Shown piece after piece: positions 18,238-25,798 of a DNA stretch of 45,154 bases. Position 1 is the stretch's first letter. Each line of letters opens with the position of its first letter. The stretch is from Hyphomicrobiaceae bacterium (GTDB taxonomy: Bacteria; Pseudomonadota; Alphaproteobacteria; Rhizobiales; Hyphomicrobiaceae), in NCBI GenBank assembly GCA_020638035.1, contig JACKJI010000017.1, positions 1-45,154 on the forward strand, in the 5' to 3' direction. A program made the position numbers and the translations under genes. The notes under the pieces are model-generated. The model was not told the origin of the DNA. It saw only the letters and a list, made by a program, of their open reading frames with translations, and did not search any database.

Positions 18238-19218
18238 ATGTTTCCAACCCTTCCGCTCGGCGCTGACGGGCCGCAACTCCCGGCACTCGGCCTCGGCTGT
18301 ATGGGCATGTCCGAATTTTACGGCGAGACCGACGACGCGCAGTCTTTGGCGGTGCTCGCGCGCGCCCATGAGCTGGGCGTGCGGATGCTCGATACTGCCG
18401 ACATGTATGGCAACGGCCACAATGAGGAATTGCTGGCTCGCTTCCTGAAGACGAGTGAGCGAGATGTCTTCATCGCCACCAAGTTCGGCATCCGCAAAGC
18501 GCCCGGCGAATACGCCCGCAGCATCGACAACGGCCCGAACTATATCCGTGAGGCCTGCGAGGCATCGCTGCGGCGTCTCGGGGTTGAGCGGATCGACCTC
18601 TATTATGTCCACCGCGCCGAAGCCGGTCGACCGATCGAGGAGACCATGGGTGTGCTCGCCGATCTCGTGCGGGCGGGCAAGATCGCACACATCGGCCTCA
18701 GCGAAGTTTCCGCCGAAACCCTGCGTCGCGCGCATGCGGTGCATCCGGTGGCGGCGGTGCAGAGCGAATATTCGCTGACCACTCGCGACATGGAAGCAGA
18801 CGTGCTGCCCGCTTGCCGCGACCTCGGGATCGCCTTCGTCGCCTACAGCCCGCTGGGGCGCGGCTTGCTGTCGGGCACGATGAAGAGCGGCGATCTCGCC
18901 GAGAATGATTTTCGCCGCAATGCGCCCCGCTTTGCCGGAGACGCGCTGGAAGCAAACCTCGCCCATCTCGACACTCTGCGCATGATTGCCGATCAGCGCG
19001 AAGCGACGCCATCGCAGGTCGCGCTCGCCTGGGTGCTGTCCAGAGGCGTGTTCGCCATACCCGGCACCAAGCGATTGAGCTATCTGGAACAGAATATCGC
19101 CGCCGCCAGCCTGCGTTTGTCGGAAGATGATATCGCCAAGCTCGACCGCGCCTATGCGCCCGGCAGCTTCACTGGCGCGCGCTACACCGCCGAGGGCATG
19201 AAGGGGGTGAACGCATGA
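18238..19218 (+). CDS. Aldo/keto reductase
   Basis: A 326-residue NADPH-dependent oxidoreductase of the aldo/keto reductase superfamily (AKR13-like, beta/alpha barrel). The catalytic tetrad is visible as Asp and Tyr in LDTADMYGNG, Lys in FIATKFGI and His in DLYYVHRAE. The cofactor-binding end is FAIPGTKRLSYLEQN. AGGAG lies seven bases before ATG 18238, which decides this start over an ATG at 18217 that has no such site. The stop overlaps (ATGA) the start of a decayed gene resembling carboxymuconolactone decarboxylase, and the LysR gene is divergent. The physiological substrate is unknown; an aldehyde or ketone is expected. Confidence 0.93.
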   Translation: MFPTLPLGADGPQLPALGLGCMGMSEFYGETDDAQSLAVLARAHELGVRMLDTADMYGNGHNEELLARFLKTSERDVFIATKFGIRKAPGEYARSIDNGPNYIREACEASLRRLGVERIDLYYVHRAEAGRPIEETMGVLADLVRAGKIAHIGLSEVSAETLRRAHAVHPVAAVQSEYSLTTRDMEADVLPACRDLGIAFVAYSPLGRGLLSGTMKSGDLAENDFRRNAPRFAGDALEANLAHLDTLRMIADQREATPSQVALAWVLSRGVFAIPGTKRLSYLEQNIAAASLRLSEDDIAKLDRAYAPGSFTGARYTAEGMKGVNA

Positions 19219-19510
19219 GCCTTGCGACGGACAAATCCGATCCGATCAGGTCGCGGTAATCGGACGTCATGCCATGAAAGCCGTCACCGGCGAGGCGATG
19301 GACGGCATTCTCGCCACCCTCGGCAGCCATTCGCCGTAACTGGCGGGTAATCTCGTCACCCATGCTTCGGATAGGTAATTATCGAATACCGCGCTTGGTC
19401 CCGCCGCGCGGCAGCTTGCAACCATCGCCATGCTGGGCGCCATGGGCGGTTGCGAGGGCCAGTTACGCACCCATCTCGGTTTCGCGCGCGATTGCGGCTG
19501 CATTCTCAGA
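19215..19510 (+). pseudogene. Remnant of a carboxymuconolactone decarboxylase-family gene
   Basis: An ATG overlapping the reductase stop (ATGA) opens a frame that hits TAA at 19257-19259. After a shift in frame, translation from 19274 gives AVTGEAMDGILATLG, a stop at 19337-19339, AGNLVTHA, a stop at 19376-19378, then GPAARQLATIAMLGAMGG and QLRTHLGFARDCG. This last block matches the conserved helix of the carboxymuconolactone decarboxylase/AhpD-like family (RQLATIAAL...GG..QLR.H). One frameshift and at least two nonsense codons, plus loss of similarity after about 19510, show a decayed and truncated gene. Before decay it was probably translationally coupled to the reductase. Confidence 0.72.
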
Positions 19511-19583
19511 ACCAGAACGTGTATGCACCGTGTGATCCATTTTTGATGCCGGTTAAGGGTCAAAGCTCAACGCCGATCGACAT

Positions 19584-20303
19584 TCAAAGGAACACGACGG
19601 TGGCGAGCAGCAGGGTTTCCGACACTTCCACGCTTGCACCGAGGCTGTCGCCCGTGATGCCTCCCAATCGCCAACGCCAGTAAAGGCCGATTGCGGGCAC
19701 GACAATAAGCGCGCAAAGCAGCGCCGGAGCGAAGGCCAAGCATGCTGCTGAAAGTGCTATAGCCCAAATCGCAATGGCGAAGACATTGCTCGATTGGCCC
19801 AAGTCACGCCCCAGTCCTTCCCGCAATGTGGGCAACATCGCGCTCCACACGAGAGCGCCCCATCGGGCCCAAGCGGGTATGAGAACGACCGGCCACAGCC
19901 ATTTGCCTGCCGGCATGTGGGCCAAGAAGACCAGTTTGGCCACCAATTGCAACGCGATCGCGACCACGGCGAAGTTGCCCGCATGGGGATCCTTGAGCAC
20001 TTCGAAGAAGCGCTCCGGGTTGCCATGTGCGGCACCCATTGCGTCCGCGACATCGCCCAGACCATCCAGATGCAATGCTCCCGTAATCCAAGTCCAACCG
20101 ATCAGAACCACGACGGCTGCGAGCCATGGACCGCTCGGCAAGCCAATCCACATCAAGCCAGACAGAATTAGTCCAATGACGAGCCCCACAAGCGGGAAGA
20201 AGACAGACGAGCGACTGAGATCCTGCGGCTCGAATTCATCGACCGGCGGCATCGGTAGGCGGGTTAGGAATTGAAAGGCAAGAGACAGGCTGCGCAGGTT
20301 CAT
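19584..20303 (-). CDS. cobS: Adenosylcobinamide-GDP ribazoletransferase
   Basis: A 239-residue inner-membrane protein with six or seven hydrophobic segments that joins adenosylcobinamide-GDP to alpha-ribazole (or its phosphate), the last assembly step of cobalamin. The family signature is seen at the start (FQFLTRLPMPP), in TGALHLDGLGDVADAMGA (acidic Mg/phosphate site) and in KDPHAGNFAVVAI; the tail RLGGITGDSLGA also fits. This is the Salmonella-type CobS and not the chelatase subunit of the same name. The start overlaps the cobC stop by four bases. It is the last gene of the cbiM-cobF-cobT-cobC-cobS block. Confidence 0.95.
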   Translation of the reverse strand: MNLRSLSLAFQFLTRLPMPPVDEFEPQDLSRSSVFFPLVGLVIGLILSGLMWIGLPSGPWLAAVVVLIGWTWITGALHLDGLGDVADAMGAAHGNPERFFEVLKDPHAGNFAVVAIALQLVAKLVFLAHMPAGKWLWPVVLIPAWARWGALVWSAMLPTLREGLGRDLGQSSNVFAIAIWAIALSAACLAFAPALLCALIVVPAIGLYWRWRLGGITGDSLGASVEVSETLLLATVVFL

Positions 20304-20899
20304 GGTTGAACGATCTCTACCAATTCACCCCAGAATGTGCCGTCATCTTCGCGGCCGACATCGAGTTCTATGCGTGTAGCGTATCCTAACCGGACGGCCC
20401 AGAGCGACTGCAGCGGTAGCCCGAGTATCGTGGCGAGAGCCATTCGTATCGGGCCAGCATGCGTGATGACGAGCGTCGGTTGTCCAGCCGAGCGCACATA
20501 CGCATCAGCGAGTGCCGCGCGCACACGCCGTTCGAAGGCCGCCCAATGTTCTCCCCCTGGAGGAGTGAGACGCTGTGGATCGTCGTAGTAGGACGCAAGC
20601 AGGGAGCGGTCACCTCTATCCGCTTCTATATCCACACGAGGACGTCCATCCCATTGACCAAAGTCGATCTCGGCCCAATTCGGATCGATGACGAGCTGGC
20701 ATGCCTGGACACGCGCCAGCATTTCAGCCGGCCTTCTGGCACGTTGCAGTGGAGAGGCAATGACGAGAGGCCACCCGCCACGGGCCGTTTGGCGTTCCAT
20801 CTGCAGAATGCCGACGTTGCTCAAGGGCGAATCCGTGCTGCCGTCCAGGTAGCCGGCGCGGCCCGTATCGCCGTGACGCAGCAGGTCGAGCCGCATCAC
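20300..20899 (-). CDS. cobC: Histidine phosphatase family protein, probable alpha-ribazole phosphatase
   Basis: A 199-residue phosphatase of the phosphoglycerate-mutase-like superfamily. The phospho-accepting His lies in LDLLRHGDTG (residues 4-13), with the second-site motif VITHAGPIRMAL downstream. Its place between cobT and cobS, with four-base overlaps on both sides, points to the CobC role: removing the phosphate from alpha-ribazole 5'-phosphate or from adenosylcobalamin 5'-phosphate. The fold is certain; the substrate is inferred from context. Confidence 0.88.
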   Translation of the reverse strand: MMRLDLLRHGDTGRAGYLDGSTDSPLSNVGILQMERQTARGGWPLVIASPLQRARRPAEMLARVQACQLVIDPNWAEIDFGQWDGRPRVDIEADRGDRSLLASYYDDPQRLTPPGGEHWAAFERRVRAALADAYVRSAGQPTLVITHAGPIRMALATILGLPLQSLWAVRLGYATRIELDVGREDDGTFWGELVEIVQP

Positions 20900-21981
20900 G
20901 AAGCCCGATCCGGAACGGCAGCCTCAGCGAAAGTCGCCATTCCGTTGTGCAGGGCGCACGCAAGCCGCACGATCGGCAGTGCCAGCGCTGCACCTGAGCC
21001 TTCTCCGAGCCTCAGGTCCAAATCGAGAAGCGGTCGCGCATCGAGTTCATCGAGCACCCGGCGATGGCCATCCTCGGCGGAACGATGCGAGAATATGAGA
21101 TAGGGCCTGCAAGAACCGTTGATGCGCGTCGCAGCGAGTGCGGCAACCGAGACTATGAAACCATCGATAAGCATCGGCAGACCGGCTTGAGCGGCGGAAA
21201 TAATCGCGCCGCACAGAGCTGCGATCTCGAGTCCTCCCACCGCTTCGAGCACGCTCTGAGTATCCGGCACTGGCTCTCGCAGTCCATGGTGCGTCAGCGC
21301 GGCCTCGATAATCTCGGCCTTGCGCGCACGGCCAGCCGCGTCGAGGCCTGTTCCGTTCCCTGCAATGGTGGCAGCCGGCACACCGATGATCGCCGCGGCG
21401 ATGGCCGCCGACGCTGTGGTATTGCCGATCCCCATTTCTCCCAGGATCAAGAGGTCTGGCTTCTCCGCCAAGGCACGCTCAACTGCGCGCATGCCACATG
21501 CAAACGCGAAGCTGAGATCGCTGGGATCGAGAGCCGCCTGTTGGCTGAAGTCCCTGGTGCCGCTACGCGGCTTGTCGATCACCACGCCATCGATAGGGGT
21601 TTGCGCGCGCGAGCCCGCGTCCACCACCTCAAGGCGTGCTCCAATTTCCCGTGCAAGAACGGAGATAGCGGCGCCGCCGTTTGCAAAGTTCGCCATCATG
21701 GCGACCGTGACGTCTTGTGGATATGCAGAGACACCTTGCGCGGTTATGCCGTGGTCCCCAGCAAACACAACGATACGAACTCGGGAGGCGCGCGGCCGGG
21801 CGGTCGCCTGCAAACCAGCAAGGTCGATGGCCAGAATCTCCAGCCGTCCCAATGCACCCGTCGGCTTTGTAAGCTGTCTTTGCCGCTCAATCGCTGCTTC
21901 ACGGTGGGCGGGCGAGGGCGCGGGGCAATCGCGATAGACCCAATCGGGCAGCAGCTTGTCCTCACGTTCGGGCATGCGCAC
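20896..21981 (-). CDS. cobT: Nicotinate-nucleotide--dimethylbenzimidazole phosphoribosyltransferase
   Basis: A 361-residue soluble enzyme that transfers phosphoribose from nicotinate mononucleotide to 5,6-dimethylbenzimidazole to make alpha-ribazole phosphate (called CobU in the Pseudomonas scheme). Landmarks are PTGALGRLE near residue 40, FAGDHGITAQGVSAYPQ, LILGEMGIGNTTASAA, and LDLRLGEGSGAALALP near the C-terminus, whose Glu is the family's catalytic base. GTG 21981 directly follows the cobF stop; an ATG two codons inside (21975) is an equal candidate. It makes the lower ligand with BluB's product and passes it to CobC and CobS. Confidence 0.96.
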   Translation of the reverse strand: MRMPEREDKLLPDWVYRDCPAPSPAHREAAIERQRQLTKPTGALGRLEILAIDLAGLQATARPRASRVRIVVFAGDHGITAQGVSAYPQDVTVAMMANFANGGAAISVLAREIGARLEVVDAGSRAQTPIDGVVIDKPRSGTRDFSQQAALDPSDLSFAFACGMRAVERALAEKPDLLILGEMGIGNTTASAAIAAAIIGVPAATIAGNGTGLDAAGRARKAEIIEAALTHHGLREPVPDTQSVLEAVGGLEIAALCGAIISAAQAGLPMLIDGFIVSVAALAATRINGSCRPYLIFSHRSAEDGHRRVLDELDARPLLDLDLRLGEGSGAALALPIVRLACALHNGMATFAEAAVPDRAS

Positions 21982-22734
21982 TCACACAGTTCGACGCTTT
22001 AGAATGTAGGTATCCATGATCCAACCATGCTTGGCGCGGGCGTCCTTGCGTGTCGCGACAATCTTAGGAGCGATGACATCCAGAGGACCAGACAAAACGA
22101 TTTCCCAATCCATGCCGAGATAGGCACCCCACCAGATGTATAGGCCGTGGGGGTCGAGAGCCTCGAATGCCGTGCCACCGTCGAGCATAACGGCGACGAC
22201 TTGCGCATCTTGAGGCCAGCCAGATTGGCGTAATCTGCGTCCCGTGGTGACGAGGAACGGTTCACCTATGTCGTTCAAAGGAATGGCATGCGCGGCGCAC
22301 AGAGCCTGTATCGCGGTGATGCCAGGCATAACCTCTATCGTTGGCTTTGGTTCGAGACGCCGCGCAATCCTGAGGCTGCTGTCGAAGAGGGATGGGTCCC
22401 CCCAGATCAGCAAGGCGACGCGACCGCTGGCACCAAGATGCGCGCCGATTTGGCAAGTCCATGTGCGGGCAATTTGCTCGTGCCAATCATCGACCGCTGC
22501 CGCATAGTCTTCGCGCTGGCCATCTCGGACGGGCAGGTCGAATTCGACGATGCGTGTGGCCTCGTTGGTCAGAAGCCTTGTGCAGATTGCCCGGCGAAGT
22601 TCGGCGAGATCCGACTTTTCTTCACCTTTGCGCGGGATCAGAACGAGGTCGGCAGCATTAAGCGCACGCACACCAGCGAGCGTCATGTGCTCTGGATGGC
22701 CGCTTCCGATTCCGATGAGAGACAGTGTGATCAT
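21982..22734 (-). CDS. cobF: Precorrin-6A synthase (deacetylating)
   Basis: A 250-residue S-adenosylmethionine-dependent methyltransferase of the tetrapyrrole methylase family, with the N-terminal signature SLIGIGSGHPEHMTLAG and the mid-protein LIWGDPSLFDSS (SAM site). CobF methylates C1 of precorrin-5 and releases the acetyl group, a step specific to the oxygen-dependent route. The long Trp-rich C-terminal half (GLYIWWGAYLGMDWEIV; GWIMDTYILKRR) separates it from CobI, CobJ and CobM. It lies 50 bases after cbiM and directly before cobT, away from the main ring-building operon but behind its own cobalamin riboswitch. Confidence 0.94.
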   Translation of the reverse strand: MITLSLIGIGSGHPEHMTLAGVRALNAADLVLIPRKGEEKSDLAELRRAICTRLLTNEATRIVEFDLPVRDGQREDYAAAVDDWHEQIARTWTCQIGAHLGASGRVALLIWGDPSLFDSSLRIARRLEPKPTIEVMPGITAIQALCAAHAIPLNDIGEPFLVTTGRRLRQSGWPQDAQVVAVMLDGGTAFEALDPHGLYIWWGAYLGMDWEIVLSGPLDVIAPKIVATRKDARAKHGWIMDTYILKRRTV

Positions 22735-22784
22735 CTGGATTGTGAACGCGGCGGCCCACCAAGGCCGCCGCGTTACACCACTGG

Positions 22785-23462
22785 TTAGGCCGGCTTATGC
22801 AAGCGCGGCGTCACAAGGCCGGAGTCTTCAAGTGCATGCAGCGACTTGGCGAGCGCAAGAACAGCAAGATCGGCCACCGGCTCGACCAAAACTACCAGCA
22901 TGTAGGCGCTACCGAACGTGGCGATAGCGGACATGTTCCCGGCTTCGAAGCCAGCGCCGTAGAGAGCCCAGAAGGCGACCCAGGAGACGATACCAGCCTG
23001 ATACGCCGTCGAAAGCGCCAGAGCTTGTGTGTACTGCAGATCGACGTAGGGCGTGTCCTTCGGGATAATCCGTTCAGCCAGTGCCGCGATCGCAAAAAGC
23101 GGTACGAGCAGAGTCGTAATATTCATGCCGTACTGTGGGAGATCGGCAGGTGCGAAGAACAGGCCCTGAAGCAAGAGCCCCAACGCCAGACCCATGGCTG
23201 CCGGCGCCGCGCCCAAAATTAGAAACAGCGTTGAGCCCAGGATGAAATGCACTTCGGATACGCCCACAGGGTAGTGCGGCAGCAGTTCGAAGAAGGAGAA
23301 GACCAGCGCCGTCGTTATCAGCGCGCGCATTGCCAGAGACATGACGCCTTTGTCCCGGACGGCGGCCACGGAAAGTTTCAACGCATAGGCGCCGGCAGTT
23401 GCCGCCGTGGCATAGCTCAGCCCGATCTTGGCTCCGTCGACAATGCCTGGTTCAATATGCAT
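22785..23462 (-). CDS. cbiM: CbiM-like cobalt (energy-coupling factor) transporter permease
   Basis: A 225-residue integral membrane protein with about six or seven hydrophobic segments, related to the CbiM/NikM substrate-binding component of cobalt/nickel ECF transporters. It begins MHIEPG, and in this family the free N-terminus and His2 bind the metal; a second candidate ligand is the His in GVSEVHFILGS. The start is set by MHI and by GAGAGGAA upstream; the open frame extending to 23600 runs into the riboswitch and is not coding. No cbiN, cbiQ or cbiO gene accompanies it. It is preceded by a cobalamin riboswitch, consistent with cobalt uptake being shut off when cobalamin is plentiful. Confidence 0.85.
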   Translation of the reverse strand: MHIEPGIVDGAKIGLSYATAATAGAYALKLSVAAVRDKGVMSLAMRALITTALVFSFFELLPHYPVGVSEVHFILGSTLFLILGAAPAAMGLALGLLLQGLFFAPADLPQYGMNITTLLVPLFAIAALAERIIPKDTPYVDLQYTQALALSTAYQAGIVSWVAFWALYGAGFEAGNMSAIATFGSAYMLVVLVEPVADLAVLALAKSLHALEDSGLVTPRLHKPA

Positions 23463-23512
23463 TCGGAGTTCCTCTCTCACCGTCCCACCCGACGGCCGGT
23501 TGGTGTTGCACG

Positions 23513-23712
23513 TCGCACGGCCGGTCTCCTGGCTCACGGGTCCAAGCGTTGCTCCCGTCTTCCCAGACCGTAAGGCCCAGTGACAAGGAATTTGGAGCAA
23601 CGCTCACCGTTTACAGTCGCGGGGGCGGCTGGGGCTTCGGGCGCCGCGATTTGGTCCGCCCTTCCCCATTCCCAATGATGTTCCGGCGCTTTGCGCCTGT
23701 TCGAACGCCATG
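23513..23712 (-). ncRNA. Cobalamin riboswitch upstream of cbiM-cobF-cobT-cobC-cobS
   Basis: Read on the minus strand, the region has GGGAATGGGG near its 5' side, the near-invariant B12-box region GCCGCCCCCGCGACTGTAAA, a stem GCGTTGCTCC/GGAGCAACGC flanking the GGGAAG element, and the 3' closing block GAGCCAGGAGACCGGCC. These are the conserved pieces of the adenosylcobalamin riboswitch in the right order. The cbiM start codon follows about 50 bases later. No clear terminator hairpin is visible, so control may act on translation. It starts just beyond the end of the broken cobA gene, which makes cbiM the head of an independent transcript. Confidence 0.93.
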
Positions 23713-23766
23713 CCACTCCTTTTTGGCCCGGTCCGAACCGACGGTCAAGCAAAGTACTGGGGGTAT

Positions 23767-24488
23767 TCACGGTCCTACCAAAAGGCCACATATGCTGATT
23801 GCAGGGGCTCGAACGGGTTCGTTGGCCAGCCGGTCGGCCAATGCCACCAGCGGCGCGCGAACGAAGCGTTACGAGCTTCGACCCGATGATTCAGCTAGAA
23901 TTGCGGGCGCATTCTCTGCCAGACCATGGTTCACGAGCCGATTGGCCAGGTGCGAAAATGTGCGCTTGCCCATGAAGACGGGAGTCATTGCCTGCGCGTC
24001 CGCCAAAGCGGCCCAATTCAGATCTGACGGCAGCCCGTCCGACACGTCTGAGGCTGTGACAATTTGCAGGCGCCGGGACGAGGGCTGCCGGATCAGCGGA
24101 ATTCCTGCAGCGGCGGCTGCGGCGCTGGCCGAGGACCCCCCAGGCACGATCTCATAAGCGATCCCCGCTTCGCGCAGCGCATCCAATTCTTCTTCGAGCC
24201 TGCCAAAGATGCCGGCATCGCCCGACTTGAGCCGCACGATGCGCGCCCTTCGCAGCACACTCGGTCAGAAGCCGGCTCACATGATCCTGCCGCGCGGAAG
24301 GGAACCCGGCCCGCTTGCCGACGCATACGAGGTTTGCCCCTCACCGCGCGTGTTCGAGAATAGCTCCAGAAGCGAGGTCGTCACAGAAAACGACATCCGC
24401 CGCCTGGAGCCGCGCCGTACCACACCCTTCAGCGTCAGCAACTCCTGATCCCGGGCCCCGCCGAAACGAAGGATACGAAGCCGCTCAT
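23767..24488 (-). pseudogene. cobA: Broken uroporphyrinogen-III C-methyltransferase gene
   Basis: Starting from an ATG that overlaps the cobB stop (ATGA), the minus strand spells a full-length SUMT in pieces: MSGFVSFVSAGPG in one frame, QELLTLKGV in a second, ARLQAADVVFCDDLASGAIL and NLVCVGKRAGFPSARQDH in a third, then ARIVRLKSGDAGIFGRLEEE and GIAYEIVPGGSSA back in the second, ending RFVRAPLVALADRLAN...ISICG. Frame changes fall near 24450, 24418 and 24245; nonsense codons are at 24341-24343 and 23869-23871. The total length fits the family (about 240 codons). SUMT adds methyl groups at C2 and C7 of uroporphyrinogen III to give precorrin-2, so this step must be supplied from elsewhere, for instance by a CysG-type enzyme. 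Confidence 0.88.
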
Positions 24489-25798
24489 GTCTCATCCGTT
24501 ATCATATGGAAGAATGATCCTGTTGAATTGCCGCGCCAAGACCCGGTTTCGGCAATCGGTGCCCCACTGGCATCGCGCACGCGTGCCAGTGGCTCGTCGG
24601 GCTGGGAGATAATGCTGGCGTAATGGAACTCATGGCCACGCAGCCGCGCGTTCGCCGAATAACTTGGGATCGGCGCGAGCAGCTCGGCCATGCGATATCC
24701 AAGGTGCAATTTCCGCGCGGCGTAGCTGGTTTCCAAACCGAGTAGTCCGATCATCTCGTGGCGCACCCCGTCTGCATCTACCAGACCGCTGCCCATCACC
24801 ATGTAGCCACCGCATTCGCCATGCACGGGTCGCGTTTGTGCAAAGGACCGCATCCGGGTCTTGAAATTCCTGGCCGCAGCCAGCTGGCCCGCGTGCAGCT
24901 CCGGATAGCCTCCCGGGAGCCAGCATACGTCTGCGGATTCGCTGGGCGCCTCGTCGGCAAGCGGCGAGAAGGGAAGCACTTCGGCGCCGGCCTCGCGCCA
25001 GGCCACCAGCTGGTGCGGATAGAGGAACGAGAACGCCATATCCTTGGCCAACGCGATGCGTTGCCCCGGTGGTTCAAGCCGCGCGCCACGTCGCACTCGA
25101 ACGGGCGGAGACGTAACGCTTGCTGCTTCGAGCACGCTTTCCAGATCAATCCGTTCCGCAACGAGGCGAGCCGCCGCATCAATCGCATCGTCGAGGCGAC
25201 TATGTTCCTGGGCCTGCACCAGACCCAGGTGACGCTCGGGCAATTCGATCTGAGACCACCGTGGCAAGGCCCCGAATACGGTAATGCCGGCTTCTTGCAT
25301 TCCGGCTCTGACCAGTGCCTCGTGGCGCGGGCTTGCGACGCGATTGAGGATGACCCCGGCAACCCGCACTCCAGGCCGAAACGCACTCAGCCCTTTGGCT
25401 ATCGCCGCAGCCGTTTGCGCCTGGCCTGAGGGATCGATCAGCAGTATCACCGGCCATCCCGCGAGCGCAGCAATGTCCGCACTGGCACCCGTGCCGAACG
25501 CGCCTGCGCGCGCGACGCCGTCGAACAGACCCATTGCACCTTCAGCAATCGTGAGATCGCAGCCGGTTCCGCGGGCGGCCAGCGCTTGAAGCGTAGCCTC
25601 GTCCATGGCCCAGCTATCCAGGTTGAAGGACATTCGGCCAGTGGCGGCCGCGTGAAAGGCGGGATCGATGTAGTCCGGCCCGCATTTGAAGCACTGCACG
25701 CGCAGTCCGCGCTGCGAGAACGCCCTGGCGAGCGCGAGCGTCAATGTCGTCTTGCCCGTACCGGATGCGGGCGCCGATATGACGAAGCCAGGAGGCAT
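24485..25798 (-). CDS. cobB: Cobyrinate / hydrogenobyrinic acid a,c-diamide synthase
   Basis: A 437-residue glutamine-dependent amidoligase that converts the a and c side-chain carboxylates of hydrogenobyrinic acid to amides with ATP. The N-terminal ATP-binding domain opens SAPASGTGKTTLTLALARAF; the region FKCGPDYIDPAFH is typical. The C-terminal class-I glutamine amidotransferase domain has the nucleophile in VHGECGGYMVMG and the family end RGHEFHYAS. The Shine-Dalgarno sequence GGAG sits eight bases before the ATG, and the start overlaps the cobM stop (TGATG). The stop overlaps the start of the broken cobA gene. Confidence 0.96.
   Translation of the reverse strand: MPPGFVISAPASGTGKTTLTLALARAFSQRGLRVQCFKCGPDYIDPAFHAAATGRMSFNLDSWAMDEATLQALAARGTGCDLTIAEGAMGLFDGVARAGAFGTGASADIAALAGWPVILLIDPSGQAQTAAAIAKGLSAFRPGVRVAGVILNRVASPRHEALVRAGMQEAGITVFGALPRWSQIELPERHLGLVQAQEHSRLDDAIDAAARLVAERIDLESVLEAASVTSPPVRVRRGARLEPPGQRIALAKDMAFSFLYPHQLVAWREAGAEVLPFSPLADEAPSESADVCWLPGGYPELHAGQLAAARNFKTRMRSFAQTRPVHGECGGYMVMGSGLVDADGVRHEMIGLLGLETSYAARKLHLGYRMAELLAPIPSYSANARLRGHEFHYASIISQPDEPLARVRDASGAPIAETGSWRGNSTGSFFHMITDET

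Noticed and set aside
18136..18966. 276-codon minus-strand open frame
   Set aside because: Antisense to the aldo/keto reductase, which has an intact catalytic tetrad, and it overlaps the LysR start.
23463..23600. N-terminal extension of CbiM
   Set aside because: It would translate riboswitch sequence and remove the MHI start needed for metal binding in this family.
23869..24258. Independent 129-codon gene
   Set aside because: It is the longest surviving piece of the broken cobA gene; the flanking frames carry the missing parts of the same protein.
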